DNA from: Planctomycetes bacterium MalM25
GTDB taxonomy: Bacteria > Planctomycetota > Planctomycetia > Pirellulales > Lacipirellulaceae
Assembly: GCA_007745835.1 (NCBI GenBank)
Contig: CP036424.1
Span: 4,327,968-4,391,967, forward strand
Reading direction: 5' to 3'
DNA length: 64,000 bases
Of the stretch, positions 1 through 8,073 are shown in pieces. A program made the translations under genes and the position numbers. A model generated the notes under the pieces. It worked only from the letters and a program-made list of their open reading frames with translations, searched no databases and was not told where the DNA came from. The number at the start of each line of letters is the position of its first letter. Positions within the stretch are counted from its first letter, which is position 1.

Positions 1-60
1 CGCAGCGACCCGGGCTTCCGCATGCTGATGGCGGCGACTCAGGCCCCGCCCCGCGACTGA
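1..60 (+). CDS. C-terminal tail of a truncated gene
   Basis: Frame 1 is open from the first base to a TGA at 58-60 and gives 19 codons ending in ATQAPPRD. The gene body lies outside the window, so no family can be named. Coding status is inferred from the open frame and from the terminator of the opposing gene that follows. Confidence 0.4.
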   Translation, partial: RSDPGFRMLMAATQAPPRD

Positions 61-81
61 TCCGCAAAGCTCCTGCCCCAT

Positions 82-123
82 AAAAGGCGACGAGACCCGC
101 CGACGTGAAGTCGACGGGCCTCG
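82..123 (-). terminator. intrinsic terminator of the BBP7-like gene
   Basis: Read on the minus strand, 110-122 pairs with 92-104 as a 13-bp stem in which two of the pairs are G-U, with a 5-nt loop, followed by TTTT at 85-82. On the plus strand the two wobble positions become A-C mismatches, so the structure is built for minus-strand RNA, that is, for the gene ending at 181. A second GC-rich inverted repeat (GCCGCGG/CCGCGGC) sits at about 146-171. Confidence 0.75.
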
Positions 124-180
124 CCACACCAAGGGGGGCTTAGCAGCCGCGGCGGGGTTCGCCACCGCGGCATGTTCTTC

Positions 181-2145
181 TCAGTACTTGTACTCGACGC
201 CCGCTTGCAGGCCGTGCAGGATGATCGAGTTGTTCGCGTCGATGTGGCTGGCAAGCACGGCGTTCGACCACTCGGTGCTCTGGTACTCCTCGGCTCCGAG
301 GGCCAAGCCGCCGATGCCGATGAACCGGTACGCCGCGGTGAGCCGGCAGTTGCAGGTCACTTGGTAACCGACCCCCACCCGCAACTCGCCGACATACGCG
401 ACCGTGGTGTCGTCGCCGACCACCGAAGCGGGCGAGCCGTCTTGGAAGGTGACAACCGAGGCGCCGCCGCCGTAGACCCGCTTGTTGACCTGGGCGTCGT
501 TGCCGTAGATGCCGAAGTTCGAGTCGCAGAAGAAGTTCCAGTTGCAACCGACCAGCCAGTTCATGCTGCAGCCGAGCTGGAAACCGACCAAGTCGTTCGT
601 TGCGTCGTAGTCCGAGAAGATCACCGAGTTGTCATCGGCCGGGAAGCTCTCGTAAGCAGTCGGCCAGCCGGAAGGCGGGTTGCCCGTACCATCGACCGTC
701 GTGAACTGCCAATCGAGGCCGAAGTCGTCATCGACACGCATGTACCGGAGGCCGACCAAACCATTCACAAAGAAGCGACGCGGAGGGCGGCAAGGAGCAC
801 ACGCGGCTGGGCCGCAACCGCATGCATCGACTCCGCAAGAGCCGCCGCCGCAAGCTCCTCCGCCTACGCCGCAGGCCGAAGCGATGCCCCCCCCGCCGAT
901 GCCGCATGGCGATGCCGCGGTCGGCGTGCCGAACCGCCAGAAGTTGAGCTCCAGGTTCTGCACCGAGAAGCTTTGGCGAGCCCGCATGCCAAGGATGCGG
1001 ACGTCGTTGGCGGAGAGGTCGCCGTCGGCCGGGTCGCCGTTGTCGTCGTAGATCGGCCGGTTGGCCCACGTAGCGCCGCCACCGTCCAAGTCAGTGTAGA
1101 GGCCGTTGTAGTTATTGAGCGTGTAAATCCGCTCGAAGTAGGTCGGACCGACGGTGCCGGGCAGGATCAAGGTCGCGACGTCCTCACCATCGTCAATTCC
1201 CCAATAGCCAACCTCCCAGGCGAAGGGCTGGCCGCAGGCACACGGATCGCAACCAAACGTGCTGCCGAAGCGGATCTCACCACCGAAGAAGTCGTCGTTC
1301 GACGCGTCGGCCGTGAAGAGGATCGGGTCACCCGACGAGTAGTAGTAATCGTTGCCGGCCGTCCAGCCGGTCGTGTCGGTCATGTAAGAGACCGCCCGCT
1401 TCGAGGCGTCACCGGCCCGGTTCAGGTACAGGCCGTAGATGCCTGCGAACCACTGCCGACGCGGCCGGCAGGGGGCCAGGTTGCACGCCGGAGCAGCGTC
1501 GCAGGCGGGCGTGGCACAGGCGTGGTCATAGCCGGCGTAGCCACTGGTCGTGTTGCAATCGCCTGTTGCACAGCCGGCGGAGCCGTAGCTCACAGCGCCG
1601 TGGTTCGTGGCGCCGTAGCTCGCGGTCGGCGTCGCGTAGGACGTGGCGCCCTGCTGTTGGTAACCACCGTCGTACGGCATGGCGCCCGACGTGGGAGTCG
1701 CTTCGGAGGGCGTCGCCGAGTAGGTCGGCGTTGGCGTCGTCGCAGCGGGAGCGGTAACGACCTCGCTGGGCGTGGGCAACTCAGCCGCTTGGGCCACCCG
1801 CGGGTAGGCCGCCACCGGAGCGGTGGGCGCCGTGGGAGCGGCGTAGGCCGGCGTCGGTTGAGCCGCCGTGTAAGTGGGCGTCTGGTGCGAGTAGACCGCC
1901 GCAGGAGCGGGCTGCACGGGGGGATAAGCGGTCGCCGCCGGCTGGTAGGCCGTTGCTCCGTACGCGGGACGCGAAGCGACCTGGTACACCGGCTGGGGCG
2001 CCGGCGAGGGCTGCTGCGCCGTCGCCTGGGGAGCCGCTTGATAGTTGTTCACCGAGACGAACTGCGCGGCAGCCCGCTCAGAAGTCGTCCCCAGAATCGC
2101 CAACGCCGCTAACGTGGCGCCGGTCGCTTGGAAGAATCGTCTCAT
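181..2145 (-). CDS. BBP7-like Cys-rich outer membrane beta-barrel protein
   Basis: A 654-aa exported protein. The start is the ATG at 2145 with AGGAG 9 nt upstream; the longer open frame before it has no support. Residues 1-27 are a signal peptide ending in RAAA. Residues about 30-225 are a low-complexity Ala/Pro/Thr/Tyr/Gln linker. A Cys-rich patch follows (GDCNTT, CATPACDAAPACNLAPCRP) and the first barrel-like half begins WFAGIYGLYLNR. A second Cys/Gly-rich patch (GGGACGGGSCGVDACGCG) precedes a second barrel half (FFVNGLVGLRYMR), and the chain ends aromatic (GVEYKY), as outer membrane barrels do. BBP7-type proteins are widespread in Planctomycetes and of unknown function. The barrel is inferred from alternating hydrophobic strands. 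It is monocistronic with its own terminator. Confidence 0.75.
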   Translation of the reverse strand: MRRFFQATGATLAALAILGTTSERAAAQFVSVNNYQAAPQATAQQPSPAPQPVYQVASRPAYGATAYQPAATAYPPVQPAPAAVYSHQTPTYTAAQPTPAYAAPTAPTAPVAAYPRVAQAAELPTPSEVVTAPAATTPTPTYSATPSEATPTSGAMPYDGGYQQQGATSYATPTASYGATNHGAVSYGSAGCATGDCNTTSGYAGYDHACATPACDAAPACNLAPCRPRRQWFAGIYGLYLNRAGDASKRAVSYMTDTTGWTAGNDYYYSSGDPILFTADASNDDFFGGEIRFGSTFGCDPCACGQPFAWEVGYWGIDDGEDVATLILPGTVGPTYFERIYTLNNYNGLYTDLDGGGATWANRPIYDDNGDPADGDLSANDVRILGMRARQSFSVQNLELNFWRFGTPTAASPCGIGGGGIASACGVGGGACGGGSCGVDACGCGPAACAPCRPPRRFFVNGLVGLRYMRVDDDFGLDWQFTTVDGTGNPPSGWPTAYESFPADDNSVIFSDYDATNDLVGFQLGCSMNWLVGCNWNFFCDSNFGIYGNDAQVNKRVYGGGASVVTFQDGSPASVVGDDTTVAYVGELRVGVGYQVTCNCRLTAAYRFIGIGGLALGAEEYQSTEWSNAVLASHIDANNSIILHGLQAGVEYKY

Positions 2146-2241
2146 CCTTGAAGACTCCTGTCGGGCCGCTTCGTGCGGCGTTGACCTCGGGCCAACCGCT
2201 CCGCCGCCGGTTGTGTGTGGTCGAGGGCTCCAGGCCACAGG

Positions 2242-2260
2242 ACCGCGCATCCTGCGCGGT
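2242..2260. repeat. 8-bp hairpin in the BBP7-like gene 5' region
   Basis: ACCGCGCA TCC TGCGCGGT is a perfect 8-bp inverted repeat with a 3-nt loop, about 100 bp upstream of the ATG at 2145. No T-run follows. The rest of 2146-2416 shows no gene I can support; it should hold the promoter of the BBP7-like gene. The hairpin could be a leader structure or an operator. Confidence 0.4.
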
Positions 2261-2416
2261 GTTAGCCGTCCCGAAGAAAGCAATCGGGTCGCACGAATGG
2301 CCGGGTCATGCCAAATAGGTGGCGCAACCGACAGAACCAGCGGCCCTCGCCGGAGGCACCCCTACAGCCACCCACCAGACCGCACACCGCAACCACCACC
2401 CAATCAGCACAGCTTC

Positions 2417-3547
2417 TCAGGTGAGGCAAACGCTCACCCCGCTCAAGCGGCGAACGGCGCCCCCCGCCTCGAGCCGGCTCAGCCCAGCGAGCACACGCTC
2501 AACCGGCAGGCCGGTCTGCTCCACGAGGGAATCGACGCTTGTCGACTCGACGCCGATCGCTGCGAGCAACGAGCCCTCCGGCTCGGGCCAATCAACCGCC
2601 GGCTCCGGTTGGCGAGGCGGGGCGCTAGCCATCGCCGCTGGCGCCGCTGGCGCGCGGAGCGCCGCAAGGCAATCGATCTCCTCGAGCAAGTCGTCGATCG
2701 AAGTGATCAGTTTGGCCCCTTCCTGGATCAACCGGTGACAGCCTCGCGATTGTGGGCTGTCGATCGGCCCCGGCAGCGCGAAGGCGTCGCGACCCTGCTC
2801 CGCGGCGTGTCGGGCGGTGATCAACGCGCCGGAGCGCTCGGCCGCCTCGATCACCAGCACGCCCAGCGAGAGTCCACTGATGATCCGGTTGCGCTGCGGG
2901 AACGAGCCGCTCATCGGCGGCATCGGCGGGGGAGCCTCGGCCAAGAGGGCGCCCCGCTGAGCGACCTGATCGGCCAGCGGGGCGTGCTCCGGGGGGTAGA
3001 TGCGTGACAACCCGCCCGCCATCGCCGCGAGCGTGCGACCGCCCGCTTCGAGCGCGGCCCGGTGCGCCACCCCATCGACGCCCCGCGCAAGGCCACTCAC
3101 CACGGTCACGCCGGCTTGGGCCAAGCCACGGGCCAGCTCCTCGGTCTGCCGCAGCCCGTACCGGGTCGCTCGGCGGGTGCCGACAATGGCGACGGCCCGG
3201 GCGTCCTCCGGGGCGATCCGCCCCCGGCAGTAGAGCACGGCGGGAGGATCGTGGATCTCTCGCAGGCCAGGCGGGTACTCCGCCATCGCGGGTGTGAGCA
3301 CGCGGACGCCGTAGGCCTCCGCTTCTTCCAGCATCTTGGTGGCCGCTTCGCGGTCGGGCGCTTTACCGATCGCTGTCGCGACCGCTTGGCCTACACCCCG
3401 CACCGATTGCAGCCGGGACGCGTTGCCCACCAGGACCCCCTCGGCGGAGCCAAAGGCCTCGATCAGGCGGAGCCGGATCCTGGGCCCGACGCCACGCACC
3501 GTGGAGAGGCGCACTTCGGCCAGCAGATCGTCGTCGTAGGACGGCAT
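2417..3547 (-). CDS. dprA: DNA processing protein DprA
   Basis: A 376-aa DprA/Smf protein, which binds single-stranded DNA during natural transformation and loads RecA. An N-terminal helix-hairpin-helix-like region (VRGVGPRIRLRL) is followed by the Rossmann-like core with VAIVGTRRATRYG, TVVSGLARGVDGVAH and FPQRNRIISGLS, then ITARHAAEQGRDAFALPGP. The C-terminal 60 residues form a predicted winged helix (ESTSVDSLVEQTGLPVERVL), as in many DprA proteins. The start is the ATG at 3547; the frame extends to a TTG at 3562 without a better ribosome site. It stands alone here, with no com genes nearby. Confidence 0.93.
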   Translation of the reverse strand: MPSYDDDLLAEVRLSTVRGVGPRIRLRLIEAFGSAEGVLVGNASRLQSVRGVGQAVATAIGKAPDREAATKMLEEAEAYGVRVLTPAMAEYPPGLREIHDPPAVLYCRGRIAPEDARAVAIVGTRRATRYGLRQTEELARGLAQAGVTVVSGLARGVDGVAHRAALEAGGRTLAAMAGGLSRIYPPEHAPLADQVAQRGALLAEAPPPMPPMSGSFPQRNRIISGLSLGVLVIEAAERSGALITARHAAEQGRDAFALPGPIDSPQSRGCHRLIQEGAKLITSIDDLLEEIDCLAALRAPAAPAAMASAPPRQPEPAVDWPEPEGSLLAAIGVESTSVDSLVEQTGLPVERVLAGLSRLEAGGAVRRLSGVSVCLT

Positions 3548-3629
3548 GCGCGGAGGGACCAAGGGACTGGGGGCAGCTTCCCCGCCGACCCTAATCAGCC
3601 GCGATCGAGATCGCCAGCAACAGGGGCGA

Positions 3630-4331
3630 TCAAGCGACGCCCTGGCGGGCGGTGCAAACGAAGCTGATGAGCTGAGCCAGTCCGGTCGCGTTCATCTTCC
3701 GCATGATCTTAGAACGCCGCAGCTCGACCGTCCTCAAGCCGATGGAGAGCCGCTGCGCGATCTGCTTGTTCGCCATGCCATCAAGCATCCCCGTCAGCAC
3801 GTCGAGTTCGGCCGTCGTCAGGGTCGCCATGTCGCGACGGTGCCGCGCCGCAGCGAGGCGGGACGTTTGGCCCCGGGCCGCGGGCTCGAGCACCTCGCGC
3901 AAGTGGTGGGTCACCCGATCTGAGCTGAGAGGCAGAAGGATCAAGCCGTGGGTGCCCTGATTCACTACCGACATCGTGTGTTCGGGCACAGCATCCGATA
4001 AGACCGCCAGGACCCGAGAATCGGCCGAGCTGGCCACCGCCCGGGCGATCCACCGCTGCGAGACCATCCGGTCACTGCCGGCTAGAAACGCGACCACGTC
4101 GGGCGTTTCAGGCTCCTCGACGCCCGGACGCCCCGCCTTCTCGAACCACGCCTCAGGCGAGCCGGAGAGCCGCACCTCGGCGCCCAGCGAGTGAGCGGCG
4201 ACGACGATCGGCGCTGAATCGGCCCCGTCGCAGGCAACCACGTCCAGGGTCAGCGTCGGAGGCGATACCGTTTCGCTCATACCGGGCGTCGACGCCTCAG
4301 AACTCGCGTGCTCGGTGGGGGAGTAGCTCAT
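3630..4331 (-). CDS. LuxR/FixJ-type regulator with degenerate receiver
   Basis: A 233-aa protein. The C-terminal 65 residues are a LuxR-type helix-turn-helix (LTTAELDVLTGMLDGMANKQIAQRL, then RTVELRRSKIMRKM). The N-terminal part follows a response-regulator pattern, but the phospho-acceptor Asp is missing (PDVVAFLAGSD where PDVVLLD is usual) and the conserved Lys after beta-5 is Leu (LILLPLSSD). It is therefore probably a phosphorylation-independent pseudo-receiver. Starts at 4415 (GTG), 4331 (ATG) and 4280 (ATG) are all possible; 4331 covers the whole receiver-like region. A perfect 14-bp palindrome lies upstream at 4451-4464. Confidence 0.75.
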   Translation of the reverse strand: MSYSPTEHASSEASTPGMSETVSPPTLTLDVVACDGADSAPIVVAAHSLGAEVRLSGSPEAWFEKAGRPGVEEPETPDVVAFLAGSDRMVSQRWIARAVASSADSRVLAVLSDAVPEHTMSVVNQGTHGLILLPLSSDRVTHHLREVLEPAARGQTSRLAAARHRRDMATLTTAELDVLTGMLDGMANKQIAQRLSIGLRTVELRRSKIMRKMNATGLAQLISFVCTARQGVA

Positions 4332-4450
4332 AGAAGTACACGCGGGGTCACAGGGCCGATCGACCTTGATCAGCAGAAAAGGCCGCCCATTGGCCATTTG
4401 GGTCGAAATACCCACGCGGGGAACTGCAACGCGAAGGGCAAAAGCATCTG

Positions 4451-4464
4451 ATTATCGATAATCT
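4451..4464. promoter_or_regulatory. 14-bp palindrome upstream of the LuxR-type gene
   Basis: GATTATCGATAATC is a perfect palindrome in an AT-rich patch that contrasts with the GC-rich surroundings. It sits 120 bp before the ATG at 4331 and 36 bp before the GTG at 4415, in the 203-bp gap between aroB and the regulator. It may be an operator, possibly autoregulatory; that role is inference. Confidence 0.45.
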
Positions 4465-4618
4465 ATTCCTAAAACCGCAAACGGGTAGTCTTGAGAGGCA
4501 CGGCATAGCGCAGGTCACCACGGATATCGCGCAACGCGCTTCGGCAACCCGAACAACCGCTTTGACCCTATTCAGGCGACGCTCGATTCTCGGCGATAAC
4601 CCGGAACTTCGGGAGAAA

Positions 4619-5713
4619 TCAGGCCCGCATCGAGGCGAGCACCGCGTCGTCGCCGGGGCTGGCGACCGTCTCGACCTCGCCGAGGCGGGCCGGCAGGACG
4701 AAGCGGATCTCGCCGTCTCGGACCTTCTTGTCACGCCACATGAGGGCGGAGAGCTCACCCGGGTCGATCCCCTCGGGCAGGGCGGTCGGCAGGCCGAAAC
4801 GTTCCAGGAGGGCGATCTGACGCCGGGTGTCCTCCGCCGTGATCCGGCCCATCGACTCGGCGAGGCGAGAGGCGCAGACCATACCGATGGCGACCGCCTC
4901 GCCGTGCAGCAGCTGGCTGTAGCCGGTCGCCGCCTCGAGGGCATGGCCGTAAGTGTGGCCGTAGTTGAGCTTGGCCCGCTGACCCGATTGCTCAAGCTCG
5001 TCCGCCTCCACCACTTCGGCCTTGAGCTGGCAGCTGCGCTGGATGATCGTGCGTAGGGCGGCCGGATCGCGGGCCAGGATGGCGTCCGCCTCCTTCTCTA
5101 GCAGGGAAAAGAAATCGGCGTCGAGGATCACCCCGTACTTAACCACCTCGGCGAGGCCCGCCGCGAACTCGCGCTCAGGGAGCGTCGCGAGCACGTCGGT
5201 GTCGATCAGCACCCCGTCGGGCTGCCAGAAGGCACCGACCATGTTCTTCGCGCCGTCGAGGTTGACGCCCGTCTTACCGCCAACCGAGCTATCGACCTGA
5301 GCGAGGAGTGAAGTCGGGACCTGGAAGAACCGCAGGCCGCGGGCGAAGGTAGCGGCGATGAAGCCGGCGATGTCGCCGACCACCCCCCCGCCGACCGCGA
5401 CGACGACCGTCTGCCGGTCGCAGCCCTCGTCGATCATCGTCTGCCACAGGTCGGCGGCGACCTCGGGCGACTTGCTCGGCTCGCCCGCCTCGACGACAAG
5501 CACGTGCGACTCAATCCCCGCTTCGACGAGGTGATCGGCCGCCGGATCGCCGTACCGGGCGTCGACGTTCGAGTCGGTCAGCACGACCACGTGCCGGGCC
5601 CCACCCCGCTCGGCGATGAACTCGGCCAGCCCGCCGAGCAGGCCGGCGCCGATTTGGATGTCGTAGCTCCGCTCGGCAAGGGAAACTCGGACCTGGGCGA
5701 CTTCTTGGGACAT
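4619..5713 (-). CDS. aroB: 3-dehydroquinate synthase
   Basis: A 364-aa enzyme of the shikimate pathway, converting DAHP to 3-dehydroquinate with NAD and a divalent metal. Visible family motifs are GEPSKSPEV, VGGGVVGDIAGFIAATFARG, VPTSLLAQVDSSVGGKTGVN, the metal-binding E in AGLAEVVKYG, and the two His regions in KLNYGHTYGHALEA and LLHGEAVAIGM. Length is usual for AroB. The ATG at 5713 (MSQEVAQ) is preferred over the frame extension to 5785 because family homology starts there. No other aro gene is near, and parA is divergent on the other side. Confidence 0.96.
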   Translation of the reverse strand: MSQEVAQVRVSLAERSYDIQIGAGLLGGLAEFIAERGGARHVVVLTDSNVDARYGDPAADHLVEAGIESHVLVVEAGEPSKSPEVAADLWQTMIDEGCDRQTVVVAVGGGVVGDIAGFIAATFARGLRFFQVPTSLLAQVDSSVGGKTGVNLDGAKNMVGAFWQPDGVLIDTDVLATLPEREFAAGLAEVVKYGVILDADFFSLLEKEADAILARDPAALRTIIQRSCQLKAEVVEADELEQSGQRAKLNYGHTYGHALEAATGYSQLLHGEAVAIGMVCASRLAESMGRITAEDTRRQIALLERFGLPTALPEGIDPGELSALMWRDKKVRDGEIRFVLPARLGEVETVASPGDDAVLASMRA

Positions 5714-5877
5714 CGGTAACGGCTCGGCGTAGCGAAAGGGCTGGAGATGCTGGCGCCCGGGCGACGCTAGCAAGCCCTTGAGCATAACCCAACGGGCCCG
5801 TAATGGCCTGGGGGCGGAGCGGGCGGTTCCGCTAGGCTCCCGCGGCTACCGCCCCTCCCGAATCGAGCGTCCTCACC

Positions 5878-6693
5878 ATGCACAGCCTGGCTGTCATCAA
5901 CCAGAAAGGTGGCGTCGGCAAGACGACCACCGCCGTGAACCTGGCCGCCGCCCTCGCCCGTGCCGGGCAGCGGGTGGGGCTGATCGACCTCGATCCGCAG
6001 GCGCACGCCTCGCTGCACTTGGGCGCCGATCCGAAGCGACCGACCGCAACGACCTACGACCTGCTCACGGGCGACGCCACGATGGACGAGGTCTGGGTCG
6101 AGACGGACGAGCGTGTCCGGGTCGCGCCGGCCCACATCGACCTCGCGGCCGCCGAGCTTGAGCTCGCCAGCCAGGTTGGTCGGGAGGTCATCCTGCGAGA
6201 CAAGCTGGCCGGCGTCGAGGACGAGTTCGACTACGTCCTGATCGACTGCCCCCCCTCGCTCGGCGTGCTGACGCTCAACGCCCTGGCGGCGGTCGAGGAT
6301 GTTTTCCTGCCGCTACAGCCGCACTTCCTCGCTCTGCACGGGCTTAGCAAGCTGATGCAGACGGTCGATCTTGTCGCCGAACGGCTCAACGATCGCTTGA
6401 AGATGGCGGGCGTCGTGCTCTGCCTCTACGAGTCGGGCACCCGGCTGGCGACCGAGGTGAGCGCCGACGTCGAACAGTACTTCTCTCAACTCCGCGAGCG
6501 GGGCGGACCGTGGGCTCACATCCGGCTCTACGACACCCGCATCCGGCGCAACATCCGCCTCGCCGAAGCGCCGAGCCACGGGCAGTCGATCTTTGCGTAC
6601 GACCCCTCCTGCCGCGGGGCGACGGATTACCAGGACCTCGGTGGCGAGGTTCTGGCGTACTACGCCGGTCGCCAGATGCTGGCCGCCGCCTAA
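5878..6693 (+). CDS. ParA/Soj-family ATPase (orphan)
   Basis: A 271-aa deviant-Walker ATPase: KGGVGKTTT at residues 10-18 with the signature Lys10, switch LIDLDPQAHASLHLG, and Walker B DYVLIDCPPSLGVLTLNAL. ParA proteins segregate chromosomes or plasmids or position cargo on the nucleoid. No parB or parS cluster is visible next to it, so the cargo is unknown; it may be the chromosomal Soj with parB elsewhere, or an orphan positioning ATPase. The start ATG at 5878 places the Walker A motif at the usual distance. Confidence 0.85.
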   Translation: MHSLAVINQKGGVGKTTTAVNLAAALARAGQRVGLIDLDPQAHASLHLGADPKRPTATTYDLLTGDATMDEVWVETDERVRVAPAHIDLAAAELELASQVGREVILRDKLAGVEDEFDYVLIDCPPSLGVLTLNALAAVEDVFLPLQPHFLALHGLSKLMQTVDLVAERLNDRLKMAGVVLCLYESGTRLATEVSADVEQYFSQLRERGGPWAHIRLYDTRIRRNIRLAEAPSHGQSIFAYDPSCRGATDYQDLGGEVLAYYAGRQMLAAA

Positions 6694-6740
6694 GGTTCAA
6701 TTGTTGGAAGCGAGCCACCTCTTGGCGCCGCGACCCGTTC

Positions 6741-6756
6741 TGTGAAGCAATTCACA
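6741..6756. promoter_or_regulatory. CRP/FNR-like binding palindrome
   Basis: TGTGA AGCAAT TCACA matches the two half-sites and 6-nt spacer of the CRP consensus exactly. It lies 50 bp downstream of parA and about 300 bp upstream of the sigma-54-like promoter. Binding by a CRP/FNR-family protein is inferred from consensus only. Confidence 0.45.
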
Positions 6757-7041
6757 AACGCTTTTCTGGCAACGATTTAGACCGCCTTGGGGAACCTCCT
6801 TGCGTGGTCGGTCGTCCTAACAATTGCCCAATTTGGGCGCAGCATTATCGAACACCCGTCCCAGGATGAGACGCGGAGTTTGGCAGTCCTGACATCCGAT
6901 TCGGCATTTTTGACAGTCCGTCAGAAAACAAGGATTACCCGCAAAGTGTGAACAAAAAAACACCCTTTTTGCGTAACCCCCTGCCCAAGAACACATTACG
7001 CCGAGCGAAGGACTTGCTAGCGGGAACCAAGCAGTTCGATC

Positions 7042-7057
7042 TGGCATGCCCGTTGCT
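7042..7057 (+). promoter_or_regulatory. sigma-54-type -24/-12 promoter
   Basis: TGGCATGCCCGTTGCT fits the TGGCAYRNNNNTTGCW consensus at every fixed position with correct spacing. Transcription would start near 7068 and give a leader of about 190 nt before the sigma factor ATG at 7258. Sigma-54 needs an enhancer-binding activator; none is encoded in this window. Confidence 0.6.
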
Positions 7058-7257
7058 TATGTAGACCACCGAGACAGTCACCCACCTCGTCGCCGCGAAC
7101 ACGGACCTGCGGCAAAGCGAAGCGGGTGATTGCCCAAAGCTCCAAGGAGAATCGCGGAGGCAACTCCGTGAGGGGCCGCGGGATCCACTACCATGACGAC
7201 GGGGAAGCGAGGATCTCTTCCCTTATGCGTCGAACCCTCCCCGAGGAGTTCGCCAAA

Positions 7258-7911
7258 ATGACCACGAAAACCAAGGACGTCACGAAAACCCCAGCCGACC
7301 TGGCGCTGATGCCGCTTGAGGAGCTCACCGACGAGCAACTCCTCTTGATGCACCAGCAAGAGGGCGCTGAACGCCCCTACCTCGCCACGCTGATCCAGCG
7401 TTACGAGCGGGAGCTCTATAGCTTTTTACGCCGCTACCTGGGCGACGCCACCCTCGCCGAGGACGCCTTCCAGGCGACGTTCCTGCAGGTGCACCGCAAG
7501 GGCCACCTGTTCGACCTCAAGCGGCGTTTCCGCCCCTGGCTGTACACCGTGGCCACGAACCGGGCGATCGACCTGCAACGCCGGAACAAGCGGCACCAGG
7601 CGGTCAGCCTCGACCGGGCCAACCGGAGCGAGAACTCCGAGACCGGCTCGTTGATCGACTTATTGCCCTCGGGCGAGTCCGGTCCGCGTGAACGCTTCGA
7701 GCTCGCCGAGCGTACGGAGTGGGTGCGGCGAGCGGTCGCCAGCCTGCCCGAGCAGCTCGAGCAGGCGGTCTCGCTCGTCTACTTCCGCGGCCTCAAGTAC
7801 CGTGAGGCGGCGGCGGAGCTTAGCGTCCCGGTCGGCACGGTGAAGAGCCGTCTTCACTCGGCGGTCGGCCGGCTCGGTCAGCAATGGCGAGACACGCACC
7901 CGAACTCCTGA
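7258..7911 (+). CDS. ECF-type RNA polymerase sigma factor
   Basis: A 217-aa sigma-70-family factor. Region 2 spans about residues 40-105 (LIQRYERELYSFLRRYLGD, EDAFQATFLQVH, FRPWLYTVATNRAIDLQRR). Region 4 spans about 155-205 (LPEQLEQAVSLVYFRGLKYREAAAELSVPVGTVKSRL). The ATG at 7258 has GAGGAG 9 nt upstream; upstream in-frame starts at 7225 and 7126 have weaker sites. It has its own intrinsic terminator. The next gene is a likely anti-sigma protein, so this is probably an envelope or stress regulon controller. Confidence 0.9.
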   Translation: MTTKTKDVTKTPADLALMPLEELTDEQLLLMHQQEGAERPYLATLIQRYERELYSFLRRYLGDATLAEDAFQATFLQVHRKGHLFDLKRRFRPWLYTVATNRAIDLQRRNKRHQAVSLDRANRSENSETGSLIDLLPSGESGPRERFELAERTEWVRRAVASLPEQLEQAVSLVYFRGLKYREAAAELSVPVGTVKSRLHSAVGRLGQQWRDTHPNS

Positions 7912-7938
7912 TCGCTCGTCCCGATTGCTAGTTTGCAG

Positions 7939-7973
7939 CGGGCCGCCCGGGAGCCGGGCGGCCCGTTTTTTTT
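7939..7973 (+). terminator. strong intrinsic terminator after the ECF sigma gene
   Basis: A perfect 12-bp GC stem (CGGGCCGCCCGG / CCGGGCGGCCCG, loop GAG) is followed by eight T. It ends 27 nt after the sigma factor stop and should separate the sigma gene from the anti-sigma-like gene at 8074. Confidence 0.95.
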
Positions 7974-8073
7974 GGCTGGCCCGCGCGCCCCGCCGCAAAG
8001 TAGGCTTCGTAGTCAGAGTTCGGCCCGGATCCGATGAACCACCCCGGGCGAACCCCCAGGCGGGCGGCGTGCG

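Larger units (their letters stand above)
6694..7257. other. 564-bp regulatory intergenic region
   Basis: There is no coding frame I can support between parA and the ECF sigma gene. The stretch is AT-richer than its surroundings and carries a CRP/FNR-type palindrome (6741-6756), short inverted and direct repeats around TGACAGTCCGTCA at about 6910-6922, an A-tract at 6953-6960 and a sigma-54-type promoter match (7042-7057). Confidence 0.6.
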
